Positions 45,701-54,300 of a stretch of 64,000 nt of DNA are shown one piece after another. Below the pieces are notes generated by a model, which was given only the letters and a program-made list of their open reading frames with translations, did not search any database and had not been told where the DNA came from. How positions within the stretch are numbered: position 1 is the stretch's first letter; every line of letters starts with the position of its first letter. This DNA comes from Aquibium oceanicum (GTDB lineage Bacteria; Pseudomonadota; Alphaproteobacteria; Rhizobiales; Rhizobiaceae). The stretch covers positions 1-64,000 of the forward strand of contig NZ_CP018172.1 of assembly GCF_001889605.1 (NCBI RefSeq), in the 5' to 3' direction. Made by a program: the position numbers and the translations under genes.

Positions 45701-45731
45701 CGCGGTTCACGCCGCGCGCGGTTGAACCGCG
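45701..45731 (+). promoter_or_regulatory. Leader hairpin before the DUF1419 gene
   Basis: A perfect 9-bp stem (CGCGGTTCA with TGAACCGCG) lies just before the CAGGAGT ribosome site of the gene at 45748. It may be the terminator of the PP-loop gene or a translational control hairpin. Confidence 0.45.
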
Positions 45732-45747
45732 CCCAGGAGTAACCTCG

Positions 45748-46377
45748 ATGAATGCACATCCACCTTTCCGCAAGGTCCTCGACGGCATCGCCTCGCGCGA
45801 GCAGATGTTCCGACTGTTCGACCATCACAAGGACGACCCCCACTTCGACCCACTCTCCGGCAAGCCCTATGCAGGCGAATGGTTCGAGATAGAGGCCGCC
45901 GGCTACCACTTGATGCTCGCGCTCCTCCCACCGCTGTTCCAGAGGACCGGCATGTTCGGCATGTCCGAATACCGAGCCGGCAACGTCACCAGCGTCTTTT
46001 TCTCGATCACGATTCGCGGCCGCGAACGCTGGTTCCACGGATTCTGCAATCTGACCGACAGGCACAGTCCGGACGCGATGCGGGCGGCCATCATCGCCCA
46101 CGAGACGGGCGCGGCCGACAGCATGACGCGCGAGGAGAAGCTCGAAGCAATCTGGAACGCCACCCATCCGGACTTCCGCGGGATCGCCGGTGACACCGAT
46201 TCGAACGCGTGGCCCGAAGACTGCTACGGCAAGCGCAAGATCGTCATCGGTGATCGCGGTGCTGCCGTCTTCAAACTGCTCGACCACCTGACCGACGAGG
46301 AAATCGATGCCAGGATGCCGGCCGTCCTTGCCCGGCGCACCAGAAGGGGAGGCAGCAACAATGCGGACCCCTCGTAG
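45748..46377 (+). CDS. DUF1419 family protein
   Basis: The 209-residue product has the DUF1419 features: FRKVLDGIASREQMFRLFDH, then GEWFEIEAAGYHLMLALLPP, SVFFSITIRGRERWFHGFCN and LDHLTDEEIDARMPAVLA. The family is confined mainly to rhizobial plasmids and related elements, and its function is unknown. The next gene starts inside its 3' end. Confidence 0.82.
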   Translation: MNAHPPFRKVLDGIASREQMFRLFDHHKDDPHFDPLSGKPYAGEWFEIEAAGYHLMLALLPPLFQRTGMFGMSEYRAGNVTSVFFSITIRGRERWFHGFCNLTDRHSPDAMRAAIIAHETGAADSMTREEKLEAIWNATHPDFRGIAGDTDSNAWPEDCYGKRKIVIGDRGAAVFKLLDHLTDEEIDARMPAVLARRTRRGGSNNADPS

Positions 46378-46798
46378 GAAGCAAACGGCCGCGACCGCAC
46401 ACGGCTACGAAGCGCGCTCGACCTATACGGCCAATCTCGGCGTCCCCGATCGCCTCCAATACCGGCGCACGTTGCCCGGCGCGCCGACTGTCGCCGACCT
46501 CGTGCGCCCCGGAGACACGATCGCGACCTCCTACCGCACCGGAGGCGTCGTGATCGAGGTGACGGAATATTTCTACAAGGCGCCGACCGGCGAAACGCTG
46601 TCGCACTTCACCATAGTCTACATGCCGGCCGATCGCGCTCGAAGATACCGCGATAGCGACCGGCATTGGATCAACGAATGTGTCGCCGTCGGGGACCGCA
46701 TCCTGATGCTCTTCGAGGCCAATGCCGACGAGGTCTCCGTCGTCGGTCGCATTCGCCCGGCTGATGCCGTGCGCCCCAGGAGCATCCTGATCACCTAG
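46361..46798 (+). CDS. Protein of unknown function
   Basis: The 145-residue product from ATG 46361 overlaps the DUF1419 gene by 17 bases. It seems to be a small beta-barrel domain (TVADLVRPGDTIATSYRTGG, VVIEVTEYFYKAPTGETLSH, FTIVYMPADRARRYRDSD). No family is recognised. Confidence 0.62.
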   Translation: MRTPRRKQTAATAHGYEARSTYTANLGVPDRLQYRRTLPGAPTVADLVRPGDTIATSYRTGGVVIEVTEYFYKAPTGETLSHFTIVYMPADRARRYRDSDRHWINECVAVGDRILMLFEANADEVSVVGRIRPADAVRPRSILIT

Positions 46799-46874
46799 CC
46801 GCCGCCGATCGGAAGATGAGCGGACATCTTATCTCGACAAAATGTCGGAACCATCCCAACTGAAGGAGAACCCC

Positions 46875-47262
46875 ATGACCATTCCAGGCCGCACACGCGA
46901 AGTGAAGCAGAACATCGAGTCCTACGGACAACACCTGTCCCAGGTGTTCGGCGATGGATCCGATCCCGGCTTTATCTACACGATCGGCAATGCCGATCGT
47001 GGTCTCCCGGAGCTTCTGCTGATCGGCGACTTCCCGTCCCATATCGCCGCGGGACTGCTCAACGAGCTCGGCGCCAAGATGCGGGAAGACGGCAAGCCGC
47101 TCGCCACAGGCCTTGTCGATATCGGTTGGTCGATTCCCGTAAAAGTCCGTCAGGCCGGTCCGCTCGCGCGCTCGCGCTACACCATTCGCGGAGACCGCGC
47201 GCGCCGCTGCCGACTGGCTCGACGACATGATCAACCAGTCTTCCAACCTTCAGCGAATCTGA
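46875..47262 (+). pseudogene. DUF4262-like protein, frame change at a CG repeat
   Basis: The N-terminal part is like DUF4262: EVKQNIESYGQHLSQVFGDG, FIYTIGNADRGLPELLLIGD and AGLLNELGAKMREDGKPLA. At 47186-47190 the frame leaves the family-like sequence. Adding one CG dinucleotide to the CGCG there gives TIRAETARAAADWLDDMINQ and a stop at 47262, before the terminator at 47303, while the uncorrected frame runs through it. The corrected protein (about 129 residues) is shorter than usual DUF4262 proteins, so a natural short form or an old deletion is also possible. Confidence 0.6.
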
Positions 47263-47302
47263 CTCTACGTCAGACCCGCCACCTTCCAGAACGACGAATC
47301 GA

Positions 47303-47322
47303 AGCCCGGCCTGCCGGGCTTT
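47303..47322 (+). terminator. Rho-independent terminator
   Basis: A 9-bp stem, AAGCCCGGC with GCCGGGCTT, is followed by TTCGCTTTTT. It closes the unit containing the DUF1419 and DUF4262-like genes. Confidence 0.7.
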
Positions 47323-47379
47323 CGCTTTTTCCGGGCCCGCGCGAGCGACCCCCAACCGCATCCAATCAGGAGAATTACG

Positions 47380-47838
47380 ATGATCATGCACGACTGGCGA
47401 TTGCATGAAGAGATATCATCCGACATCGACGCAAGACCGTGGGACGTCCTGGTGAAGGAGGCGACGGCGACAAGCTACCGTATCGAGGCGACCTGTCCCG
47501 ACAGGACCGAACGTCAGCTCTGGCTCGAAATCCAGGACGGCAATCTTGTCGTCCACGCATACGATCCCGAGCACGAGGAGCCGGTGAACCTGCGCATCTC
47601 CAGAACCGACATCACCGTCGACACGGAACGCGAAGGCCAGGCCCTGCGACGTGCCGATAAAAAGCGCTTCGCTGCCATGCAGGCGTTCGTCCGGCAAATG
47701 TCAGCCATGTCGCTTCCAGAGGAAGAGACCACGGGCGATCTCGACGAATTCATCGCCGATCTCGATGAGGAGCGGCTTTTCGGAGCGTACCACACCTTCA
47801 TGTACATGATCCGGTCGGCCCGAGAGATCGAAAAATGA
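47380..47838 (+). CDS. Acidic protein of unknown function
   Basis: The 152-residue protein (ATG 47380 or 47386) has a beta-rich first half (RQLWLEIQDGNLVVHAYDPE, VNLRISRTDITVDTE) and a helical second half (DEFIADLDEERLFGAYHTFM). No family is recognised. A leader hairpin region follows before the next gene. Confidence 0.62.
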   Translation: MIMHDWRLHEEISSDIDARPWDVLVKEATATSYRIEATCPDRTERQLWLEIQDGNLVVHAYDPEHEEPVNLRISRTDITVDTEREGQALRRADKKRFAAMQAFVRQMSAMSLPEEETTGDLDEFIADLDEERLFGAYHTFMYMIRSAREIEK

Positions 47839-47972
47839 CCATCGTGGCAGGCTCCGCCACCGCACCGATCGGGGCGGCCACACGACGTGAGGCGATTGAT
47901 GTCGCGCCCGCCTGTGCTGCGGCTCGGCGCGAAGGCCGCGGCCAGAGAGGCAGAGGCGGGCCGGATGGGGCT

Positions 47973-48004
47973 GGTGTCGGGGGCCGGAAAGGGAGTCCGA
48001 CACC
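47973..48004 (+). promoter_or_regulatory. Leader hairpin with GGAAAGGGAG loop
   Basis: A perfect 8-bp stem, GGTGTCGG/CCGACACC, encloses a 16-base purine-rich loop containing GGAAAGGGAG. It lies about 33 bases before the ATG at 48037, in the same position and style as the leaders at 34763 and 40106. Confidence 0.55.
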
Positions 48005-48036
48005 GTCGACCCCGACCATCAACGACGGAGCCTGTC

Positions 48037-48531
48037 ATGAAAGCCCACATCGCCACTGTCGATCTTGTCATCCGCGCCGGATCATGGGCCGAGGCCTGCG
48101 ATGGCCTGAACTGTCTTCTGACCGCCAGCGGTATTCATGACGATACCGACCCGGTCCTTTTCGACTGGGCCTATGTGCCCGAACAGAAGTTTCCCGATGA
48201 CGCCTGGCCGAAGGAAATCGAGCTGCCGGAAGGATGGCTCGACCTTCCGGACGAACCGAACAGCGTTTCGCGGCTGTTCCCCGATCGCGAGCACATTGAG
48301 CCAATGCTGGTCATGAGCACTGCCCATCTCGACGAGCAAGCCCGCAGCTTTCTCGACTCCGGCAAGGGCATTGTCATCCCGTTCGAGCACGGCTGGATCG
48401 TTTACGCCAGGACGGAGCACCGTGGTCCGCTCGCAACCCTGCTCGACTACGCACTCTCGCGCGTTTGCCTGTGGATCAAATTCGACAGCACCGCTCCGCT
48501 GATCCAAGACCTTCCGATCTACGACTGGTGA
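48037..48531 (+). CDS. DUF5983-like protein
   Basis: The 164-residue product contains the block VMSTAHLDEQARSFLDSGKG followed by IVIPFEHGWIVYART, which recalls DUF5983 proteins of plasmids. The assignment is tentative. The N-terminal half (ATVDLVIRAGSWAEACDGLN) is a separate alpha/beta unit. Its start follows CGACGGAGCC, also found before the PP-loop gene. Its stop overlaps the GTG of the DUF4326 gene. Confidence 0.58.
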   Translation: MKAHIATVDLVIRAGSWAEACDGLNCLLTASGIHDDTDPVLFDWAYVPEQKFPDDAWPKEIELPEGWLDLPDEPNSVSRLFPDREHIEPMLVMSTAHLDEQARSFLDSGKGIVIPFEHGWIVYARTEHRGPLATLLDYALSRVCLWIKFDSTAPLIQDLPIYDW

Positions 48532-48869
48532 TCGTGTCGGAAAGCACAGGAACCGAGCCGATGTGCAAAGTTCTCAACAAGCATGTCGACGTGATTCCGA
48601 CCGGTGCCGAATATATCGGCCGCGGATCGAAATGGGGCAATCGCTTCATCATCGGCCGCGACGGCGACCGGGCGACGGTCATCGCCAGATACGAGCGCTG
48701 GCTCGCCGATCAGCATGACCTGTTGCGCGCGCTGGACGAGTTGCGCGGCCGCGACCTTGTCTGCTTCTGCGCACCAAAACCCTGTCACGGCCACCTGCTC
48801 CACCGGCTGGCCAATGCGACCCGCGCAGACCGCATCGCCTGGTGGCGCGGGATCAAGTGGAGCGCGTAG
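48528..48869 (+). CDS. DUF4326 family protein
   Basis: About 113 residues if started at GTG 48528 (GTGA overlap); GTG 48534 is an alternative. The domain is clear: CKVLNKHVDVIPTGAEYIGR, GSKWGNRFIIGRDGDRATVI and the Cys-rich end RDLVCFCAPKPCHGHLLHRL. DUF4326 proteins are small and widespread in phages and plasmids. The three close cysteines and a His suggest a metal site. Function unknown. Confidence 0.85.
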   Translation: MIVSESTGTEPMCKVLNKHVDVIPTGAEYIGRGSKWGNRFIIGRDGDRATVIARYERWLADQHDLLRALDELRGRDLVCFCAPKPCHGHLLHRLANATRADRIAWWRGIKWSA

Positions 48870-48993
48870 CCGACGATCGTTGGACGAGGAGTGAGCCGTC
48901 CGCACATGGCCGCTCCCATAGACAACAGCACTGATGTCCACTCCCGGCCGGCGCTTGCGCCGGGCTTTGTCGGTTCAAAACAGGAGAAAACCC

Positions 48994-49425
48994 ATGCCCA
49001 CCTTCACCATCGAGACGACCTACCGCATGCCGTACTACCGACAGGGCACCTACGAAGCCGCGACGCCCGAGCAGGCCTGCCGTCTCGCCATCGAGGATGA
49101 AGACTGGTCTGGCGAATTGCCTGACTACGAATGCGCCGGCCCCACCTATGTCACCGGCATCTGGAAAGGCCGGGACGCCGCCTATGAAGGCGAGGAAGTC
49201 GACGTGCCGTCGCATTTCGACGAAACGGCACACCGCATGATCAGCCACTTTCACGAGCTTCTCGCACAGCTCGCCCATATCGCCCAGCCGACCGGTCTGC
49301 CCGCCGCGGAATTCGACCGTTGGCTGCCGAAAGCGACGGCGGCGGTCGAGAAGGCGCGCGCCATTATCCACGAGCAACGCGATCCGGATCAACCCGCCGC
49401 CGACAACGTGCTGGCGTCGTCATGA
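48994..49425 (+). CDS. Protein of unknown function
   Basis: The 143-residue protein starts at ATG 48994 behind AGGAGA. The first 60 residues form an alpha/beta motif (FTIETTYRMPYYRQGTYEAA, TPEQACRLAIEDEDWSGELP). The rest is helical (EFDRWLPKATAAVEKARAII). No family is recognised. Confidence 0.62.
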   Translation: MPTFTIETTYRMPYYRQGTYEAATPEQACRLAIEDEDWSGELPDYECAGPTYVTGIWKGRDAAYEGEEVDVPSHFDETAHRMISHFHELLAQLAHIAQPTGLPAAEFDRWLPKATAAVEKARAIIHEQRDPDQPAADNVLASS

Positions 49426-49477
49426 CGATGCCGGCGCGCTCTGCCGGGTCACACTCACCATCAAAGGAGAAACCGCT

Positions 49478-49806
49478 ATGAAGAACAACGTTCCCGACGT
49501 GCATGTCCTCGACCGCGCCATCCCGCCGGGGAGGTGCTACTGGCCGAGTATGGAGACATATCCGCCGACGAACGGAGACCGGCCGAAACGGTCCTGGACA
49601 CGAAACTGGGCTGGGGCCGGACAACCGTCCGCTTGGTCGCAGTCACCGCGGGCTGGGCCATCGCCGGTTCCATGCTGCGCTGGGACAATGGCTGTTTCGC
49701 CGTCCGCTGCGAAATCGATGGTGCGATCCACGGCAGCCGCTACGCCACCTTCGATCAGGCAGCCGAGCATTTCAATCGCATTCCGGGCGAAAGGACACGA
49801 CTATGA
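49478..49806 (+). pseudogene. Small protein of unknown function, frameshift at a G run
   Basis: ATG 49478, after AAAGGAGA, starts MKNNVPDVHVLDRAIPPG. The frame then changes at the four-base G run 49528-49531. One added G continues it as EVLLAEYGDISADERR, GWGRTTVRLVAVTAGWAIAG and SRYATFDQAAEHFNRIPGER, ending at 49806 in an overlap with the next ATG. The corrected product has about 109 residues. The last part resembles short domains that occur after restriction or plasmid proteins, but I cannot name it. The frameshift is probably a sequence error. Confidence 0.6.
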
Positions 49807-50417
49807 GCCAGTCATTCGAATGGTTCGATAAGCTCACAACCGCCGCCGAAAGCACCGACGAAGGCAGGCTGTTCAAGGCGGCGGGCTTCGACCTTCATCA
49901 TACCGGTGGCGGTTGCACCGCATGGCGACGCGCTGCCGTCGACGGATACCACATCCTGGTCACCGACAGCACGGGAACCGATCATCGTCTGGGAGACAGC
50001 TATGTCATCGACGCCGCCCACCCCGATCGCTGGCTGATCGGCCTCCACCTCGACGACGGCGACCATCTCGAAAGCTTCGACGCCGCCACCGTTGTCCAGG
50101 CAATAGAAGCCGCCGGCCGCCTGGATGAGGCCGCCCGCCGGTTCAGCCCCGATGGCGACCAGCTGGTGCCAGGCTCGCCGAAAACCTCGGCCGCGACGAT
50201 AGCGGCCATGCTGTCGGAGTTGATTGAGACACATATGCTCAAGTGCGATGAGGCATTCCCCCACCCCGACGACTGCCCGGCGCATGTCATCAGCGAAGTC
50301 CACAAGACCGCCGCCTGGATCCAGAGCATCAGGACTTCCGGCACCGGCGCCGGTCATCTGATCGAGCTGTCACTGGATGACGACACGTCCTTCCATATTC
50401 GCGTGGAGGAAGCCTGA
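49803..50417 (+). CDS. Protein of unknown function
   Basis: The 204-residue product from ATG 49803 overlaps the previous stop. It has DSYVIDAAHPDRWLIGLHLD, and later MLSELIETHMLKCDEAFPHP followed by DDCPAHVISEVHKTAAWIQS with paired Cys/His. The first half recalls small single-domain sensor proteins, but no family can be named. Its stop overlaps the next gene. Confidence 0.62.
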   Translation: MSQSFEWFDKLTTAAESTDEGRLFKAAGFDLHHTGGGCTAWRRAAVDGYHILVTDSTGTDHRLGDSYVIDAAHPDRWLIGLHLDDGDHLESFDAATVVQAIEAAGRLDEAARRFSPDGDQLVPGSPKTSAATIAAMLSELIETHMLKCDEAFPHPDDCPAHVISEVHKTAAWIQSIRTSGTGAGHLIELSLDDDTSFHIRVEEA

Positions 50418-50617
50418 TGTTGCGCAAAATGGAAGGTTTCAAGCGCGTTACGGACAGCAGCAAGGTGTACCGCACCCGGCCGGACGGGATCGGCGGGCAC
50501 AAGGTCTATGTCGAGATCACCCGCTGCGTGAACGACGTGCATGACGTGGTCTACTGGCAGCGCATTCCCGATGGCCCTCGGGCACGAGCAGTCATCGCCA
50601 GAATGGAGGACGCGTAA
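50417..50617 (+). CDS. Small protein of unknown function
   Basis: A 66-residue basic protein (MLRKMEGFKRVTDSSKVYRT, YVEITRCVNDVHDVVYWQRI) in an unbroken chain of coupled small genes. TGATG links it to the gene before, and the next gene starts at its last base. Confidence 0.55.
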   Translation: MLRKMEGFKRVTDSSKVYRTRPDGIGGHKVYVEITRCVNDVHDVVYWQRIPDGPRARAVIARMEDA

Positions 50618-50829
50618 TGGCGAAAGTCTTTGACGTGATTGTCACTCGCAACATCACCGAAAGCTGCACGATGCTGATCGAAACGGAGAACCGAGCAACT
50701 GCGATCATGCTGGCCCATGAGCGGTCCCGCACGGACCTCGATCTGGTGTGGGAGCAAGACGACACTCCCAATGCCAGCGCTGAATATTGTGTGACGCGCT
50801 GCGAGCTTCAGGGGGTAATTGGATCATGA
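50617..50829 (+). CDS. Small protein of unknown function
   Basis: A 70-residue protein (MAKVFDVIVTRNITESCTML, AIMLAHERSRTDLDLVWEQD) resembling a short ferredoxin-like or RHH-sized domain. No family is assigned. It is coupled by overlaps on both sides. Confidence 0.55.
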   Translation: MAKVFDVIVTRNITESCTMLIETENRATAIMLAHERSRTDLDLVWEQDDTPNASAEYCVTRCELQGVIGS

Positions 50830-51107
50830 AGATCATGAAGACGGTAATCAGTGTGACAATCATGCACCCCGAAGATGAACCCCTCGACCACAAGTCCCTC
50901 GGCGAGATGGGCTATCAGATCGATGAGGGCGACTGGCTGGGGCGAATAGGCACGCTTTCCGAAGAGACCGTACCGCCAGACAAGATCGTGGCAGAAGCCA
51001 AGGCGCTGGGGAACGACGGTAGCTTTCCCGAGTGCATGGGCTGGCTGCCGGACGATGCCGGGGAGCTGATCGAGCAAGACAACGGGGCGCGGACGGGCGA
51101 CGATTAG
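50826..51107 (+). CDS. Small acidic protein of unknown function
   Basis: A 93-residue product from ATG 50826 (VISVTIMHPEDEPLDHKSLG, EMGYQIDEGDWLGRIGTLSE). It is the last of four genes whose stops and starts overlap (49803-51107). Family unknown. Confidence 0.55.
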   Translation: MKIMKTVISVTIMHPEDEPLDHKSLGEMGYQIDEGDWLGRIGTLSEETVPPDKIVAEAKALGNDGSFPECMGWLPDDAGELIEQDNGARTGDD

Positions 51108-51336
51108 GGAAATCGCCTGGTGAACGATCAATGAAGTCTCCGAAGCCCCGCCGATGTCCTGGGAAGCGGTCTTCGGAGCCGGGATTGGCAGAAAGATGCT
51201 GACCGTCATGGCGTCGGTTCGCTGACGGCCGCAAGGTCGTCAGGCCGATATGTCGCCAGCGTCGCCCGCGCTGGAACCGCAATCGGCGGTTCGGCGGTGC
51301 GAGAGGGAGAGGGGGGCCGGGAGGCGGGTGGCCCGG

Positions 51337-51353
51337 GGCGCGGAGAGAGCGCC
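51337..51353 (+). promoter_or_regulatory. Leader hairpin with GGAGAGA loop before the helicase gene
   Basis: A perfect 5-bp stem, GGCGC/GCGCC, encloses GGAGAGA, about 33 bases before the ATG at 51387. A polypurine tract (GAGAGGGAGAGGGGGG) lies just upstream, as before the DUF932 and ParB-like genes. Confidence 0.58.
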
Positions 51354-51386
51354 GCCGGAGCTTCCCCCTCACGACAAGGATCTCCC

Positions 51387-54300
51387 ATGAACATCGTCAC
51401 GACCACATCGGCCGCCGCCGCGGCCGGCCCTCTCGCTACGCCCAACCATGACCCGGCGCAGCGCGCCGCCGCGATTCTCGCGGCCGCAGGCCGTCTCGTT
51501 TACTATCTGGAGCGTGGCCAGCCGATCGGAGCCGCCACCCTGCGCAGCACGATGACCGAAGCCCTCGGCGGCACCGACGCCCAGGGCCACTGGAGCTGGA
51601 AGGACGCCTATGAGGCGACAGAGGTGGCTCAGGTCCTGTTCCTTCGCAAGTTCGGCGCCGCCATCACCGCACAGGCACAAACCCGGCAGGCGGCGCTCGC
51701 CATGCTGACGAAGGTCGCCGGGCATGTGCCGACCCACACGCGCCGTTCCGAGGAAAGCCAGGCGCTCCAGCAGCTGTCGACCCCGATGCCGCTTGCCTTC
51801 GTCGCGTCCCGCGCCGCCGGCATCATAGCCGACGATGTCGTGTTCGAACCCTCCGCCGGCACCGGGCTTTTGGCAATATGGGCCGAACTCGCCCGCGCAA
51901 GTCTTTCCCTCAACGAATATGCGCCGGTTCGCCGCGCGCTTCTCGCGGACCTGTTCGCCCGCGCGACGGTGACGCGGCACGATGCCGCCCATATCGATGA
52001 CTATCTCGATCGGAGGGTCCGTCCGACCGTCGTGCTGATGAACCCACCGTTCTCGGCGGGCATCCATGTCGAGGGCGTCGTGGCCGACGCCGCATGGCGC
52101 CATCTCACCTCTGCCTTCGCGCGTCTTGCGCCCGGCGGCCGCCTGGTCGCCATCACCGGCTCGGGCCTGTCTTCCGACAATCCCAGATGGCGCACCGCCT
52201 TCGAGCGCCTGCAGGAACAGGGCACGGTTCTGTTCAGCGCGGCGATCGACGGCAGTGTCTATGCACGGCACGGCACGACTGTCGAGACACGGCTCACCGT
52301 CATCGACAAGATCGCCGCCGGCGATCCGAAGACGCTGGCCGCCTCGAGGGGCACCGCGCCGGACCTGCCGACCCTGCTCAGCTGGATCGGCGATCTCCCA
52401 CCGCGCTCCCCGTCGACGTCACCGACGTCGATCGGTGCGCTGGCGAACGGTGTCCTGCGCGGCGTTGCGGCGAAGATGGCCGCCCGCAAGGCGGCCGACG
52501 CGCGGCGACCGGCAGCGGTCACCACTCCGTCCAGCCGGCGAACTGAGCACGCCAGCAAGCCGCGCCCCCTCGCGCCCCGCGCAGCTCCTGCCCCCTCCGA
52601 AGATGACATCGTCGAACTCTTCTACGAATTGCGCGATGCGCCCGCAGTCGATCCCATCGCCGCGGCCGACGGTATCTACGAGCCATACCGGGTTCAGTCG
52701 ATCCACATCCCCGGCGCAAAACCCCATCCCGACAAGCTGGTCGAGTCTGTCGCCATGGCCTCGGTCGCGCCGCCGAAGCCCAGCTATCGCCCGCATCTGC
52801 CCAAGCGCATCGTCGCCAATGGCGACCTGTCCGACGCCCAGCTCGAAAGCGTCATCTATGCCGGCGAAGCACACTCCGGCCATCTCGCCGGCCACTGGAG
52901 TACCGACGCGACCTTCGACAATCTCAAGACTGTCGCCCCCGATGCCGAAGGCGCGGTCCGGTTCCGGCGCGGCTGGTTCCTCGGCGACGGCACCGGCGTC
53001 GGCAAGGGCCGCCAGATCGCCGGCATTCTGCTCGACAACTGGCTGAAGGGACGCCGCCGCCATGTCTGGATCTCCAAATCCGACAAGCTGATCGAGGACG
53101 CCCAGCGTGACTGGAGCGCGCTCGGCCAGGAGAAGCTGCTGATCACGCCGCTCTCCCGGTTCCGGCAGGGCAAGCCGATCAAGCTGAAGGAAGGCATCCT
53201 CTTCACCACCTTCGCGACCTTGCGGACCGACGAGCGCGAGGGCAAACGGTCGCGCGTCCAGCAGATCGTCGACTGGCTCACCGGCGCCGATGAACCGGAC
53301 CTTTATCCGACCGACGAACCGCACATCTTCGATGGCGTGATCGTCTTCGACGAGGGCCACGCGCTGGCTAATGCAGTCGGCGGCAAATCCGATCATGGCG
53401 CAAAGGCGCCCTCGCAGCAGGGCAGGGCGGGTCTTCGGCTCCAGCGCGCCCTTCCCGATGCCCGCATCGTCTATGATTCCGCCACCGGCGCAGCAGATGT
53501 GGAATCCCTCGGCTATGCCGAGCGGCTCGGCCTGTGGGGAAGCACCGATCTCCCCTTCGTGACGCGATCGGAGTTTATCTCCGCAGTCGAGGATGGCGGC
53601 GTCGCCGCCATGGAGGTGCTCGCCCGCGACCTCAAGGCGATGGGCCTCTACGCGGCGCGATCCCTTTCGTTCGAAGGCGTCGAATACGACATTCTCGAAC
53701 ACGAGCTGACGCCGGACCAGATCCGCATCTACGATTCCTACGCCGAGGCCTTCCAGGTGATCCATACCCATCTCGACGCCGCGCTCGAAGCGGCCGGGAT
53801 CACCAGCAAGGACGGGACGCGCAACAAGCAGGCCAAGGCGGCAGCGCGCTCGGCCTTCGAAAGCTCCAAGCAGCGCTTCTTCAATCACCTGCTGACCTCC
53901 ATGAAGACGCCGGCCCTGATCGCAGCGACCAATCGCGATCTGGACGAAGGCCTGGCCTCCGTCATCCAGATCGTGTCCACCGGGGCGGCGCTGACCGAAC
54001 GCCGGCTCGCCCAGATCCCGACCGAGGAATGGGCCGACATCCAGGTCGACGTGACGCCGCGCGAATATGTCATCGACTATTTGATGCACTCGTTTCCGGT
54101 GCAGCTTTTCGAGGAATATTCCGACGAGAAAGGCGACGTCTTCTCGCGGCCTGTCTACGATGACGCCGGCAATCCGGTCATCTGCCGCGATGCGGAGCGG
54201 CGGCGCGACGACCTGGTGGAAAGGCTCGGCAGCCTGCCAGCCGTCCCCACGGCCCTGGACCAGATCGTCCAGACATTTGGCACCGACCGCGTTGCCGAGA

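Noticed and set aside
52419-54089. 556-codon minus-strand frame inside the helicase gene
   Set aside because: Antisense to conserved methyltransferase and helicase motifs, with no ribosome site or domain. The same holds for the frames at 54312-55478 and 55665-57068.
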